A stretch of 64,000 bases of DNA from Aquamicrobium aerolatum DSM 21857 (lineage in GTDB: Bacteria; Pseudomonadota; Alphaproteobacteria; Rhizobiales; Rhizobiaceae), in contig NZ_FORF01000002.1 of NCBI RefSeq assembly GCF_900113935.1, positions 186,001 to 250,000 of the forward strand, written 5' to 3'. The notes beneath the pieces are model-generated. The model saw nothing but the letters and a program-made list of their open reading frames with translations, made no database searches and was not told the origin of the DNA. Of this stretch, positions 9,297 to 17,528 are shown piece after piece. The number at the start of each line of letters is the position of its first letter. Position 1 is the first letter of the stretch. A program made the position numbers and the translations under genes.

Positions 9297-9981
9297 CGAT
9301 GTCCTCATCAGATACCACATCGGTAGATCGGTCGAACGTGATGCGACCATCGGCGATGCCGACAATGCGCGTGGCGACCGAGCGCGCCAGTTCGACGTCG
9401 TGCAGCGCCAGCAGGAGCGTGTCGAAGCGCCGGGCGACCTCGCCGATGAGCCCGGCTGCCTGCTGCACGTCAACTGCCGACACCGGCTCGTCGCCGATCA
9501 GCATGCTGCCGCCGCGATGGATCGCACGCGCCAGGGCGGTGCGCTGCTTCTGCCCACCAGAGAGGCTTTCCACCGATTGCCGCTCCAGACCGTCAAGCCC
9601 GACGATCTTCAACGGCTCGGCGACGCGCCGCCGCTCCGACCCCATCGGCCAGACAAGATTTGCCAGATTGTAGACCGCCCCGCGGTCATCGAGGCGACCC
9701 ATATAGACGTTGTGAAAAATGGAGAGCTGCGGAACCAGCCCGTGCTCCTGTGGCACGAGGGAGACGCGTGCGCCGCCCTCCGCCAGCTTCTTGTAGACCG
9801 CATTGAGCAAGGTGGACTTGCCCGCGCCGGAACGCCCAAGAAGAACGACACGCTCCCCCGGACGCAGGCTGAAATCGACATCGACCAAAACGACCTTGCG
9901 GCCATAGGAAAACGTCTCGCCCGAGAAGCGCAGCGTTTCGTGCGGCTGTGTCACGCCGGACATAGCGGTGTCGGTCGACAT
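9274..9981 (-). CDS. ABC transporter ATP-binding protein, PhnC family (putative selenate importer)
   Basis: The 235-residue ATPase has Walker A LGRSGAGKST near residues 49-58, a Q-loop around SLVPQEHGLVPQLS, the signature LSGGQKQRTALARA, Walker B SMLIGDEPVSAVD, and the H-loop LALHDVELA. The ATG at 9981 (MSTDTAMSG) is preferred because it has an AAGG motif upstream and lies 10 bases after the binding-protein stop; an in-frame start at 10059 would lie inside that gene. It supplies energy to the fused permease at 7752-9296, with which it overlaps. Confidence 0.9.
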   Translation of the reverse strand: MSTDTAMSGVTQPHETLRFSGETFSYGRKVVLVDVDFSLRPGERVVLLGRSGAGKSTLLNAVYKKLAEGGARVSLVPQEHGLVPQLSIFHNVYMGRLDDRGAVYNLANLVWPMGSERRRVAEPLKIVGLDGLERQSVESLSGGQKQRTALARAIHRGGSMLIGDEPVSAVDVQQAAGLIGEVARRFDTLLLALHDVELARSVATRIVGIADGRITFDRSTDVVSDEDIDVLYRGR

Positions 9982-9991
9982 GCAGATCGCC

Positions 9992-10867
9992 TTAGTCGAG
10001 CAGGTCCAGTTTCTGTCCGACGTCGAGGATCGGGCCGTAATCGTCATTGCTCGCGGCAACGAAGGCCTTGCGCGGGAACGACGCCAGCAATTCCGGATCG
10101 GTCATGCCGATCAGCGCGGCCTTGACCTTGTCGGAAAAGCCCTCGCCAAACCGTGCGTCGGCATCGCCCCGGATAGTCCAGTTGTAATCCGGATAGGGCG
10201 GCGTTTTCCAGATAACCCGCGTGGTGGCGACTTCGGGCGCGTTCTCCTTCACCGCAGTATCGTAAACTGTGTAGTTCAGCGCGCCGATCTGATAGGCGCC
10301 GGTGGAGACGACCTTCAGCGTCTGGCCATGGTCGCCTGAAAAGCCGACCTGCGAGAAGAATTCGTCCGGAGCCTTCCCGGTCTCCTCGCGGATGTAATAG
10401 TCCGGGAACAGGCGACCGGAGGTCGATGTTTGCGCCCCGAAGGTGAACGTCATGCCTTCAGCAGCCTTCGGAAAGACTTCGCCTTCCTCCAGTCCGGTGC
10501 TTTCATGAGCGATGAAATAGGAGATGAACTTCATGTCTTCATCGCCCTGCGCCAGCGCCTGGGAGCCGGGAACCGCAAGACGTGCCTGCACCCCTGACAG
10601 GCCGCCGAACCAGGCAAGCTGGATTTGGTCATTGCGGAACGCGACCACGGATGCGGCATAGTTCTTGACCGGCACATACTGCACCGGCACGCCAAGCTCC
10701 TTGGACAGATATTCTGCGACATTGGCAAATCGCTGCATCAGCCGCGTTTCATCATCGTCGGGAATGGCCGAGAAGTAGAGGGTTGGTTTGTCCTGCGCAA
10801 CGGCAGTCGCAGCGGTCGCCAGCACAAGGCCAACCGCAGTGACCGCCCCACCGATAAGGCGAAGCAT
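9992..10867 (-). CDS. Putative selenate ABC transporter substrate-binding protein (PhnD superfamily)
   Basis: The 291-residue periplasmic binding protein has signal peptide MLRLIGGAVTAVGLVLATAA, cleaved near AVAQ (residues 22-25). Mature landmarks are LYFSAIPDDDETRLMQRF, VPVQYVPVKNYAASVVAF, the ligand-site segment IQLAWFGGLSGVQARL and SYFIAHESTGL. These match the branch of PhnD-like proteins annotated as putative selenate-binding and found in selenium-using bacteria, rather than true phosphonate-binding PhnD. GGAGG lies 6 bases before the ATG. The genomic position, downstream of tRNA-Sec and in a region with all sel genes, agrees with selenium import. Biochemical specificity is inferred. Confidence 0.82.
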   Translation of the reverse strand: MLRLIGGAVTAVGLVLATAATAVAQDKPTLYFSAIPDDDETRLMQRFANVAEYLSKELGVPVQYVPVKNYAASVVAFRNDQIQLAWFGGLSGVQARLAVPGSQALAQGDEDMKFISYFIAHESTGLEEGEVFPKAAEGMTFTFGAQTSTSGRLFPDYYIREETGKAPDEFFSQVGFSGDHGQTLKVVSTGAYQIGALNYTVYDTAVKENAPEVATTRVIWKTPPYPDYNWTIRGDADARFGEGFSDKVKAALIGMTDPELLASFPRKAFVAASNDDYGPILDVGQKLDLLD

Positions 10868-11027
10868 GTCTATCCTCCCGATAGATATGAGTGGAGCGAA
10901 AGCGTTGGCAGCAACCCAATGTCGGCCCGAAGGCCGGAGCGCGCACGGCGCATCACAGGTATCAGGTACAAGCGCTTGATCGAAGTCTAGACGCGATCAG
11001 GACCAAGTCAACCGACCGCATACAACA

Positions 11028-11414
11028 TCAGTGGACTATTTCTTCGACCTTCAACCGACGACCTTTTCTGTCGAAGAAATGCCCACCATTCAGGACACGT
11101 CGGTCAGCACGTACCTTTTCTTCAAGAGCACGTAGCTGTGTACGCGCCATGTCGTTGGGGACCGGCCCGATGACGCTGTCGACGGGGAAGAAGGCAGCAC
11201 CGTTCCAGTCGGTTTCGGAACTTTGAAACAGTTGGCGCACTTCGCGCCAACGCGTCTCATCGCCGATGACGTTCATGAAGGTGGAGCTCAACAGCTCGAT
11301 CGAACGCGTATCGATCCCCACCAGAACCACGAGGACGGTGAAGTCGCCACGACGGCGGTATTCTGCCGGCAGCCACTGATCGAAGAGGGCAGGGCGGGGA
11401 TCAGAAGTCGACAA
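11028..11414 (-). CDS. Unrecognised small protein in the selC-selenate importer interval (second of pair)
   Basis: I do not recognise this family. The likely start is a TTG at 11414 with GGAG 7 bases upstream, giving 128 residues beginning LSTSDPRPALFDQWLPAEYR; no ATG start lies in a sensible place. It overlaps the preceding gene by 14 bases, which argues for coupled translation. The core GDFTVLVVLVGIDTRSIELL looks like a beta-rich segment and the tail RKGRRLKVEEIVH is basic. There is no signal peptide and no membrane segment. It sits between tRNA-Sec and the putative selenate importer, on the same strand as both, so a selenium role is possible but unproven. Confidence 0.6.
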   Translation of the reverse strand: MSTSDPRPALFDQWLPAEYRRRGDFTVLVVLVGIDTRSIELLSSTFMNVIGDETRWREVRQLFQSSETDWNGAAFFPVDSVIGPVPNDMARTQLRALEEKVRADRRVLNGGHFFDRKGRRLKVEEIVH

Positions 11415-11859
11415 GCTGCGTCTCCGGCATGTAATGCTCGAAAAGCACCCAGAATGGCTTGCCCCGCGCCTCGGCATACCAGGCTTCAAACACGGCAAGC
11501 GCTTCCCCGATGTCGGGCTCTAACGCATTATCCTCCGACGGGTGTACGGCATCAAAGGCCGTCTGCGCGACCTTTTCGTATTCCACGAGCACTTCCTGAC
11601 GCGCGTCGCTGTCTTCGCGCCAGCCAAGACGATCGCGCAGCATGACGACCGCACGCGCCACCGTAGCATCCCTTTCCTGACCGGACGACACGGTATCGAA
11701 CAGCGAGCGCATCACGTTCATCCGGCGATAGGCAAACGCACGCGACTGAGCGAGTTCGGCAACCCGTGCATTCATCGTTGCCCGGAATTCCTGCTCGGCC
11801 TGCTCGCAACATTTCGCATCATCGGCAAGCGCTGTGATGAACGGATGGCTGTCGGTCAC
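11401..11859 (-). CDS. Unrecognised mostly helical protein directly downstream of tRNA-Sec (first of pair)
   Basis: I do not recognise this family. The preferred start is the GTG at 11859, with GGAAG 6 bases upstream, giving 152 residues; a TTG at 11874 would begin two bases past the tRNA CCA end and has no room for a ribosome site. The protein is predicted soluble and rich in Glu, Ala and Arg helices (for example AEQEFRATMNARVAELAQS and LVEYEKVAQTAFDAV). A neighbouring Cys pair lies near its start (AKCCEQ), and its end is YMPETQLVDF. It has no export signal. It probably shares a transcript with selC upstream and the partner gene plus importer downstream. Confidence 0.6.
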   Translation of the reverse strand: MTDSHPFITALADDAKCCEQAEQEFRATMNARVAELAQSRAFAYRRMNVMRSLFDTVSSGQERDATVARAVVMLRDRLGWREDSDARQEVLVEYEKVAQTAFDAVHPSEDNALEPDIGEALAVFEAWYAEARGKPFWVLFEHYMPETQLVDF

Positions 11860-11876
11860 TTCGCGCTTCCACAAGC

Positions 11877-11972
11877 TGGCGGAGGAGAGTGGGGGTCGAA
11901 CCCACCTGGGACCGTCTCACGGCCCCACCCGGATTTGAAGTCCGGACAGATCACCGGACCTGCCTCTCCTCC
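11877..11972 (-). tRNA. selC: tRNA-Sec (anticodon TCA), selC
   Basis: The minus strand reads GGAGGAGAGGCAGG at the 5' end and TCTCCTCC-G-CCA at the 3' end. This gives an 8-base-pair acceptor stem (GGAGGAGA/TCTCCTCC), discriminator G and encoded CCA, as in bacterial tRNA-Sec. The anticodon loop ACTTCAAA contains TCA, reading UGA. A long variable arm follows, then the T loop GGTTCGACC. The total is 96 bases with CCA. It is separated from selB and selA by about 5.5 kb of oxidase and permease genes. Confidence 0.95.
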
Positions 11973-12193
11973 AAGGGCTGAACTCATTGGGCAATCGTCC
12001 AATCCACTCAATGCTGAATGATCCTTATGCTACCACTCTGCTACCCTTATTCTTTACCTAACGTGCGTTTGAGCGCTGCGTCAACTTGGACGGCTGCACC
12101 AGCCTTGCATCGCTGGCGCATACGGCCTCGTTTCTTTTCAGGAGCGATACTTACCGCGCCATTGAAAAACTCGCTCGCCTACCTGCTGCAGGA

Positions 12194-13483
12194 TCAAGCT
12201 TCCTCTCTAAAACGCAGGACACGATGCTGTTCCAACGCCGCCGCGACTGCAGCTTCATCCGGGAAAGCGGCTGGCTCGAACCTATCGAGACGGAAACGAT
12301 GTGGGTCGGCGATGACCTTCCTCCCCGTCGCAATCTCTGCCGCGAGGCGCCCCATACCGGGCCCGTGAGTAACGCCCGACTCGTTGTCTCCGCCCGCTAC
12401 GACGATGCGCTTCGTGCCCGGGACTCTCCCGACCAGCAGTGCATTATCCGGTGTATAGCAGGCGATTCCCTGAACGCATTCCTGTACCGACGAGCCCACG
12501 AGAGAAGGGAAATAATCTTCCAGAACATCTCTCTGGTGCGCGTGAAGCGCCTCCACGAGCTCGGGAAAGTTTTGATGCCCAGCTGGTGGCTCCCGCTTGA
12601 TATCCCCTACAAGCTGGTAGAAGGGCCGGTAGCCCATGGCGGTGCCCCATAACACCGAGCCATAGCTTTCGCGCAGCCACAACCGAAGCTCGCGGCACTG
12701 GATGGTGGGAGAAACGCCGGGCAGTCCGCGATTATCAGTGAGAATCCGCGTTGCAACCACACGGAGCAACGGCAATTTCCAGCCTGTCTGCTCCAGAACA
12801 CTATTGTTCCAAGCTCCCGCCGCCAAGATCACGGCATCCGCCTCAATGACATCGCCTTCACTCAGGGTCACACGCACACCGCTGGCATGCTCTTCAACGC
12901 CGGTGACCGAACTGCCAATCAGCATGTTTGCACCTGCCTCCCGGATCAAATCTCCCAGGACAGCAATAGCCTTGCCGGTTTCAAGCTGGATGCCATGAGG
13001 ATTGTAGGCCGCAGAGTAGAGGCGACTGGTGTCAACCAGACCTTGGGTCAGCTTCTCGATCCCGGCGGGGTCAAGAGCCTGCATCTCCTTTGGTGCATGC
13101 ACGGATTCAAGCACGGGACGCACATGCTGCTCGTGTCCTTCCGGCGTCAGCGAGAGCATCAGCGTGCCGCGTGCCCGATAGCCGATATCCTGGCCCAACT
13201 CGGCGAGGGCGCGATAGAAGTCGAGCCCGTATTGCTGCAGCGTCAGCCCTTCTGGCCCCATGTCGATCATGCCTGCCGACCAGTGCGACACAAAGCCTGC
13301 ACCAGCGCTGGTGGTTGAGCCACCAGGTTCAACCGGGTCGATAATGGTTACCTTGCCGACACCGGAACGCAGCAAATGAAACGCTGCCGCGCAGCCTGCA
13401 ATGCCGGCACCAACGACAACGACATGAACGTTCTGCGCTTCATGAGCAATCTCGAGATCGTCGAATTTCATATGTTCTACCAT
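12194..13483 (-). CDS. FAD-dependent amino acid/amine oxidoreductase (DAO family)
   Basis: The protein has about 429 residues and a Rossmann FAD motif VVVVGAGIAGCAAAFHLLRSG near residue 20 (quoted to its first glycines: VVGAGIAGCAAAF). DAO-type features follow: GGSTTSAGAGFVSHWSAG, the central ADAVILAAGAWNNSVLEQTG, and the C-terminal PDNALLVGRVPGTKRIVVAG. The DAO family includes sarcosine, dimethylglycine and glycine oxidases and D-amino-acid dehydrogenases; the substrate cannot be chosen here. No export signal is seen. The start is uncertain between ATGs at 13483 and 13471. It lies downstream of a peptide-type binding protein and a second flavin oxidase, suggesting a shared catabolic locus. 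Confidence 0.87.
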   Translation of the reverse strand: MVEHMKFDDLEIAHEAQNVHVVVVGAGIAGCAAAFHLLRSGVGKVTIIDPVEPGGSTTSAGAGFVSHWSAGMIDMGPEGLTLQQYGLDFYRALAELGQDIGYRARGTLMLSLTPEGHEQHVRPVLESVHAPKEMQALDPAGIEKLTQGLVDTSRLYSAAYNPHGIQLETGKAIAVLGDLIREAGANMLIGSSVTGVEEHASGVRVTLSEGDVIEADAVILAAGAWNNSVLEQTGWKLPLLRVVATRILTDNRGLPGVSPTIQCRELRLWLRESYGSVLWGTAMGYRPFYQLVGDIKREPPAGHQNFPELVEALHAHQRDVLEDYFPSLVGSSVQECVQGIACYTPDNALLVGRVPGTKRIVVAGGDNESGVTHGPGMGRLAAEIATGRKVIADPHRFRLDRFEPAAFPDEAAVAAALEQHRVLRFREEA

Positions 13484-13551
13484 CAACTGCAATGGGGGAG
13501 GCGGGCGGCTGCAAGCCGGCACCGCCGAAGAGGAAGTAACGAAGCGCTGCG

Positions 13552-15144
13552 TTATTTGACAACCTTGAGGCTGCCCATATTCGGCATGTCTTCCGGATGA
13601 ACGGCAATGTCGAAACGGTCGTTCATTGCATAGCTCAGCGTCTGGTTGTGGATCGGCAGTACGAGATAGTCGTCTTTGATCGTCTTCCAGATTCCCACCA
13701 AATCCTGCAGCCGCTTGTCGACATCGGTTTCGCTGGCCAGCGCCTCGATGCGGGCATCGATTGCGTCGTCCTTGAGCTTCGAGCCGTTATAGGCACCGTA
13801 AGGGCCTTCCTTGGAGTGATAGAGGACGTCGAACAGATAGGCAGAATCGAATGTCGGCACGCCGGCGCCGAACAAGAAGAAGTCGCTTTCGTCGGCCTGC
13901 ACCTTGGGGAAGATAATGTTGCGCGAAGCCGAGTGCAGATCGATCTTGATGTTGATCTGCGCCAGCATGCCGGTCAGCGCGAGGCAGATGGCCTCATCGT
14001 TGACATAGCGGTCGTTCGGGCAGTCGAGTTGGACGGAGAAGCCGTTTTCATACCCGGCCTCGGCCATCAGTTCCTTGGCGCGCGCGATGTCAGGCTGGCG
14101 ATAGGCGTCCAGTTCGGCGGTCCATCCTGCCACGAAGGGCGGCACCGGAACTCCGGTCGGGATCGAGAGACCCCGCATCACGACATCGCGGATTGCATCG
14201 CGATTGGTAGCCAGAGCCATTGCCTCGCGAACCCGCGCATCGAGAAACGGGTTACCCTCGACATTGGACGATTTCAGATTTTCTGACGACAGATCGTAGC
14301 CAAAATAAATGATGCGGTTTTCAGGTCCGTTGACGACCCGGATATTGGCGGCGCTGCGCAGACGTTCCACATCTTGCACCGGCACGTCCTGAACGAGATC
14401 GACTTCGCCGGAAAGAAGCGCAGCCAGACGCGTGGCGCCATCGGTGATGGTACGGTACTGGATCTGGGTGATGTCAGGGGTTTCGTCGGACCAGTGGTCT
14501 GGAAAATGCTCCATCACTGACAGGACGTCGACATCACGCGAAACGAGCCGATAGCGTCCGGTGCCGTTTTCGTTGAGCGTGGCATAATTGCTTGAGCCAG
14601 CCGTATAGTCTTGTGGCTGCTCACTGCCATGCTTTTGCGACCAGGCTTTGCTCATGATGAGAATTGGTGTCAGGTTGGTCGGAAAGATTGGCGAGGTTCC
14701 GACCAGTCGAACGTGAACAGTATGGTCATCAACGGCCGAGATTTCCTCGACGCCGGATAGAAACGAACGCATTCCCGAGGCCTGTGCGCGCGCTCTTTCC
14801 AGTGAAAATGCAACATCCTCAGCGGTCAGTGGGCTACCGTCATGGAACACCACACCCTCACGGATCTTGAATTCCCAGGTGCGGCTGTCATCGGGAATCA
14901 TGCGCCACGAAGTCGCCAGCAGCGGCACCAGAGAGCCATCGACGGCGCGATCTACCAACGGTTCATAGAGATGCTTCAGAAAGGCAAGCGTCGTACCTTC
15001 GTTGCGCGAATGAACATCGAGCGAGGCCGCGTCGGCAGAGCGAACCCAGCGTAGGGTTTCGGCCGATGCTGGCGTAGAAAGAGCAAGTAATCCCGCCAGC
15101 GCAGCGGCGTTGATGGATTTAAAGACATTTCTGGAAACTTGCAT
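13552..15144 (-). CDS. Peptide-type ABC transporter substrate-binding protein (SBP family 5)
   Basis: The 530-residue periplasmic binding protein has a signal peptide ending around LALSTPASA near residue 28. Family 5 features are WVRSADAASLDVHSRNEGT, LVPLLATSWRMIPDDSRTW and KIREGVVFHDGSPLTAEDV. No permease or ATPase gene lies beside it; it is flanked by two flavin oxidases. It either uses another importer's channel or its partners lie elsewhere. The oxidases suggest an amino-acid-derived or amine ligand, which is inference only. Confidence 0.92.
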   Translation of the reverse strand: MQVSRNVFKSINAAALAGLLALSTPASAETLRWVRSADAASLDVHSRNEGTTLAFLKHLYEPLVDRAVDGSLVPLLATSWRMIPDDSRTWEFKIREGVVFHDGSPLTAEDVAFSLERARAQASGMRSFLSGVEEISAVDDHTVHVRLVGTSPIFPTNLTPILIMSKAWSQKHGSEQPQDYTAGSSNYATLNENGTGRYRLVSRDVDVLSVMEHFPDHWSDETPDITQIQYRTITDGATRLAALLSGEVDLVQDVPVQDVERLRSAANIRVVNGPENRIIYFGYDLSSENLKSSNVEGNPFLDARVREAMALATNRDAIRDVVMRGLSIPTGVPVPPFVAGWTAELDAYRQPDIARAKELMAEAGYENGFSVQLDCPNDRYVNDEAICLALTGMLAQINIKIDLHSASRNIIFPKVQADESDFFLFGAGVPTFDSAYLFDVLYHSKEGPYGAYNGSKLKDDAIDARIEALASETDVDKRLQDLVGIWKTIKDDYLVLPIHNQTLSYAMNDRFDIAVHPEDMPNMGSLKVVK

Positions 15145-15205
15145 TAGTCGGGTTCCTTGCTGCGTATGCTGATTGACTCGTCAAGACACTCTTCGTGCGG
15201 GGTGA

Positions 15206-16330
15206 TCAGGCTTTTTCGGAAATGTAGGCGTTGCGACCGGCGGTGATTTCCGTCGCTTGCTGTGGGGTGATATTGCCTGTGATGGCACGGGCGACCAGTT
15301 CGCCGACTAGTGGTCCCAGCTTGAACCCATGACCGGAACAGGCACTGAGAAGCCACGTGCAGGAATCGACGGGCCGTGTCATGAAACGTTCGTCGGCGGT
15401 CACCGTGTAATAGCAGACCTTGCGCTCGGTGATTTCATAGGTGTCGAAATCTCGAAATGCAGTCTGTGCCGCGGCGAGCACTGGTGTGACGTCGAACTCG
15501 GTCGCAATGCGATCGTCGCGGCCATGCCCAATCCTGGTAAAGCGATGGTCGCCGATCTTCAGGCGGGTTCCGAGCCGTGGCGGCAGGATGTAAGCGCCAT
15601 GGGTCGGCCCGACATCGGTCAGCACAGGTGCAGTCGCCCAAGCCTTCTCGAAAACCGCAGGCGGCTTCAGGTAGAGAACCAACTGGCGGGATGGGACGAG
15701 CTGCGCGGCATAATCGGGGAGCAGTTCGGACACCCACGCCCCCGCAGCCACAATTACCATATCAAAGTCATGGACGTTTCCATCGCCGACGATCGTGCCA
15801 TTGCGTGTATCGATCGAGGAGATATGGCATCCCGGATGCAGCGTAACGCCATGCTCGGTCAGCCAGCGAGCAAGATCGGTGACGATCCGCTCGGCAAACA
15901 GGATGCCGGCGCCCTCGGCCTCGAAGGCACCTTCAACCCCGTCGACTGAAATCATCGGCAATCGCTGCTCGATTTCCGCAATGCTGACCCGGCGATGGCC
16001 GATGCGAGCGGCGTCGAGTTCCGTCACGGTCGGTTCGTAGTGATCGACCCCACCGCGGATCATATAGAGGATCGGCAACGGCAGATAATGGCTCTTGCCC
16101 AAGTCCTTCCAGAGCCGGTCATAGGCGTCGAAAGCAGCTGGCATCAGCGCGGCGTAGCCAGGCAGGTCCGCATAGGTGTGGCGCGTGATTCGGTGCTCAT
16201 CAAACGATGTCCCACCGGGATTGGGGATCGGCCCCTGATCGAACACGTCGACCGCCACCCCCCGTTTGCGCAACGCCCAAGCCACTGACAGCCCGGCAAT
16301 TCCAGCGCCTACCACTGCGACTTTCATCAT
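15206..16330 (-). CDS. FAD-dependent N-methyl amine oxidase, monomeric sarcosine oxidase-like
   Basis: The protein is about 374 residues from the ATG at 16330 (MMKVAVVGAG), which has a GGGGG run just upstream; a longer in-frame reading from 16396 has no ribosome site. It has the dinucleotide motif VAVVGAGIAGLSVAWALRKR, the segment VIVAAGAWVSELLPDYAAQL in part, and VCYYTVTADERF, where the Cys aligns with the covalent FAD attachment site of monomeric sarcosine oxidases. SGHGFKLGPLVGE follows near the end. The family oxidatively demethylates secondary amines, giving aldehyde and hydrogen peroxide. It heads a minus-strand set with the binding protein at 13552-15144. Confidence 0.88.
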   Translation of the reverse strand: MMKVAVVGAGIAGLSVAWALRKRGVAVDVFDQGPIPNPGGTSFDEHRITRHTYADLPGYAALMPAAFDAYDRLWKDLGKSHYLPLPILYMIRGGVDHYEPTVTELDAARIGHRRVSIAEIEQRLPMISVDGVEGAFEAEGAGILFAERIVTDLARWLTEHGVTLHPGCHISSIDTRNGTIVGDGNVHDFDMVIVAAGAWVSELLPDYAAQLVPSRQLVLYLKPPAVFEKAWATAPVLTDVGPTHGAYILPPRLGTRLKIGDHRFTRIGHGRDDRIATEFDVTPVLAAAQTAFRDFDTYEITERKVCYYTVTADERFMTRPVDSCTWLLSACSGHGFKLGPLVGELVARAITGNITPQQATEITAGRNAYISEKA

Positions 16331-16653
16331 ACCCCCAATGCTCAAATCGCTTACCCTTAGGGCAAGGATTACACATTGGACATTGAACAATAGCAAGCCA
16401 CGGAGACGAGAATTGTTCGGAAAATGTCTCAGCTACACTGTTTTTCGACAGCGACCCAAAACGACAGGGAGGGCTCCCTGTCAGTCAGTAACAAGCTGTG
16501 GCTCTTGCTCCGGCAGTCGCAGTCGAATGCACCACACCAGCATTCCCGACACGAGTAATTCCAGTAAAAGTATGAGGTAACCTTGCTTAAAAAGATTCCG
16601 CGATACGAAGAAAATCGGAAATACTCTAGGGCGAAACAGACCGCCCGATCCGT
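16331..16653. other. Intergenic region with a perfect hairpin
   Basis: No gene is supported in these 323 bases. At 16463-16482 the arms GACAGGGA and TCCCTGTC pair perfectly around GGGC. On the minus strand the hairpin is followed by GTTTTGGG, so it could end the tauE-type transcript, though it lies about 170 bases past that stop. The rest is unusually AT-rich and probably carries the promoter of the oxidase at 15206-16330. Confidence 0.5.
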
Positions 16654-17415
16654 TCACCACCCGAATACTGAAGGGGCAGCTTCGAAGACGAGCTTCAGCG
16701 CCAGGCCGATCAGCAGGAGCAGGATCGCCCGGTCGAAAGCGGCTGGCGAGAGACGTTGTGCGAGCGCCGTGCCGACGGGCATGAAAAGAAGGATCGGCAC
16801 CACGGCGGCAAGGCTGATCGCGAGCAGCGGCGCTGACAACAGGCCAACCATACCAAGCGTCGGGATCTGCACCGCCGTCATCGCGACGAAGAAAACCGAA
16901 ATGGTGAAGATGTAGGCCTGACGGTCTAGTCGCATCGCGCTGAGGAACGTTATCGAGACGGGGGCCGAAATGCCGGAGGACCCCTGAAGGATGCCCGCGA
17001 CAAGGCCTGCCGGGGCCGAAAGACGCTCACCAGCCTGAAGGCTCAGGCTCCAATCGGGCCGGCATAGGCGCAGGATCACGTAACAGATCACCGCGAACGC
17101 GACGATCATTGCCAGCGCTTCATGCGGCAACCAGGCGAGCATGATGGTTCCTGCAAGCGCGCCGAGCGCACCGGTCACAGCGAAAATCCAGCCCAGATGC
17201 CCCGCGAGGCGGTGCTCGCGATGTCGCCAGCCCTGCCACAGATTTGTCAGCAGATTCGGCATCATCATGATTACCACCGCCAGCTTGACGTCGAACATGG
17301 CGGCAAGCGCCGGGATTGCCAGAATCGGTGCGCCGGCCCCGGTTGCCCCCTTGAGGACACCTCCAAGCGCGAGACAGATGAAAACGAGGACAAATTGGGT
17401 CGGATCAATGGTCAT
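16654..17415 (-). CDS. TauE/SafE family permease (sulfite/sulfonate exporter family)
   Basis: The integral membrane protein has 253 residues from the ATG at 17415 (MTIDPTQFVLVF). About eight hydrophobic segments are visible. The family repeat signature appears twice: LGGVLKGATGAGAPILAIPAL in part near residues 17-35, and GLVAGILQGSSGISAPV near residues 130-146. Members export sulfite, sulfoacetate or other small anions; function is known for few. A longer in-frame reading from 17508 adds a non-family stretch and lacks a ribosome site. It lies just downstream of selB on the same strand, with about 110 bases between, so it could be co-transcribed, but no selenium role is established. Confidence 0.88.
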   Translation of the reverse strand: MTIDPTQFVLVFICLALGGVLKGATGAGAPILAIPALAAMFDVKLAVVIMMMPNLLTNLWQGWRHREHRLAGHLGWIFAVTGALGALAGTIMLAWLPHEALAMIVAFAVICYVILRLCRPDWSLSLQAGERLSAPAGLVAGILQGSSGISAPVSITFLSAMRLDRQAYIFTISVFFVAMTAVQIPTLGMVGLLSAPLLAISLAAVVPILLFMPVGTALAQRLSPAAFDRAILLLLIGLALKLVFEAAPSVFGW

Positions 17416-17528
17416 GAATGCTGAATCTGTCGTCTGCGGGATTGGCTTGGTCAGGTACGATCGGCGAGCGCCACGGCTACCATACAAATAGCCGGCCCGG
17501 TAGCGCACGCTACTGCTACTGCTGAGCC

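Noticed and set aside
7752-10867. Phosphonate importer (PhnCDE)
   Set aside because: The binding protein resembles the putative selenate branch, no phosphonate-degradation genes are present, and tRNA-Sec is adjacent.
11877-11972. Attachment site of an integrated element at selC
   Set aside because: No integrase and no second copy of the tRNA 3' end were seen in the window.
12086-12652. Plus-strand open frame covering the interval upstream of tRNA-Sec
   Set aside because: It runs antisense into the DAO-family gene, lacks a ribosome site and has no family features.
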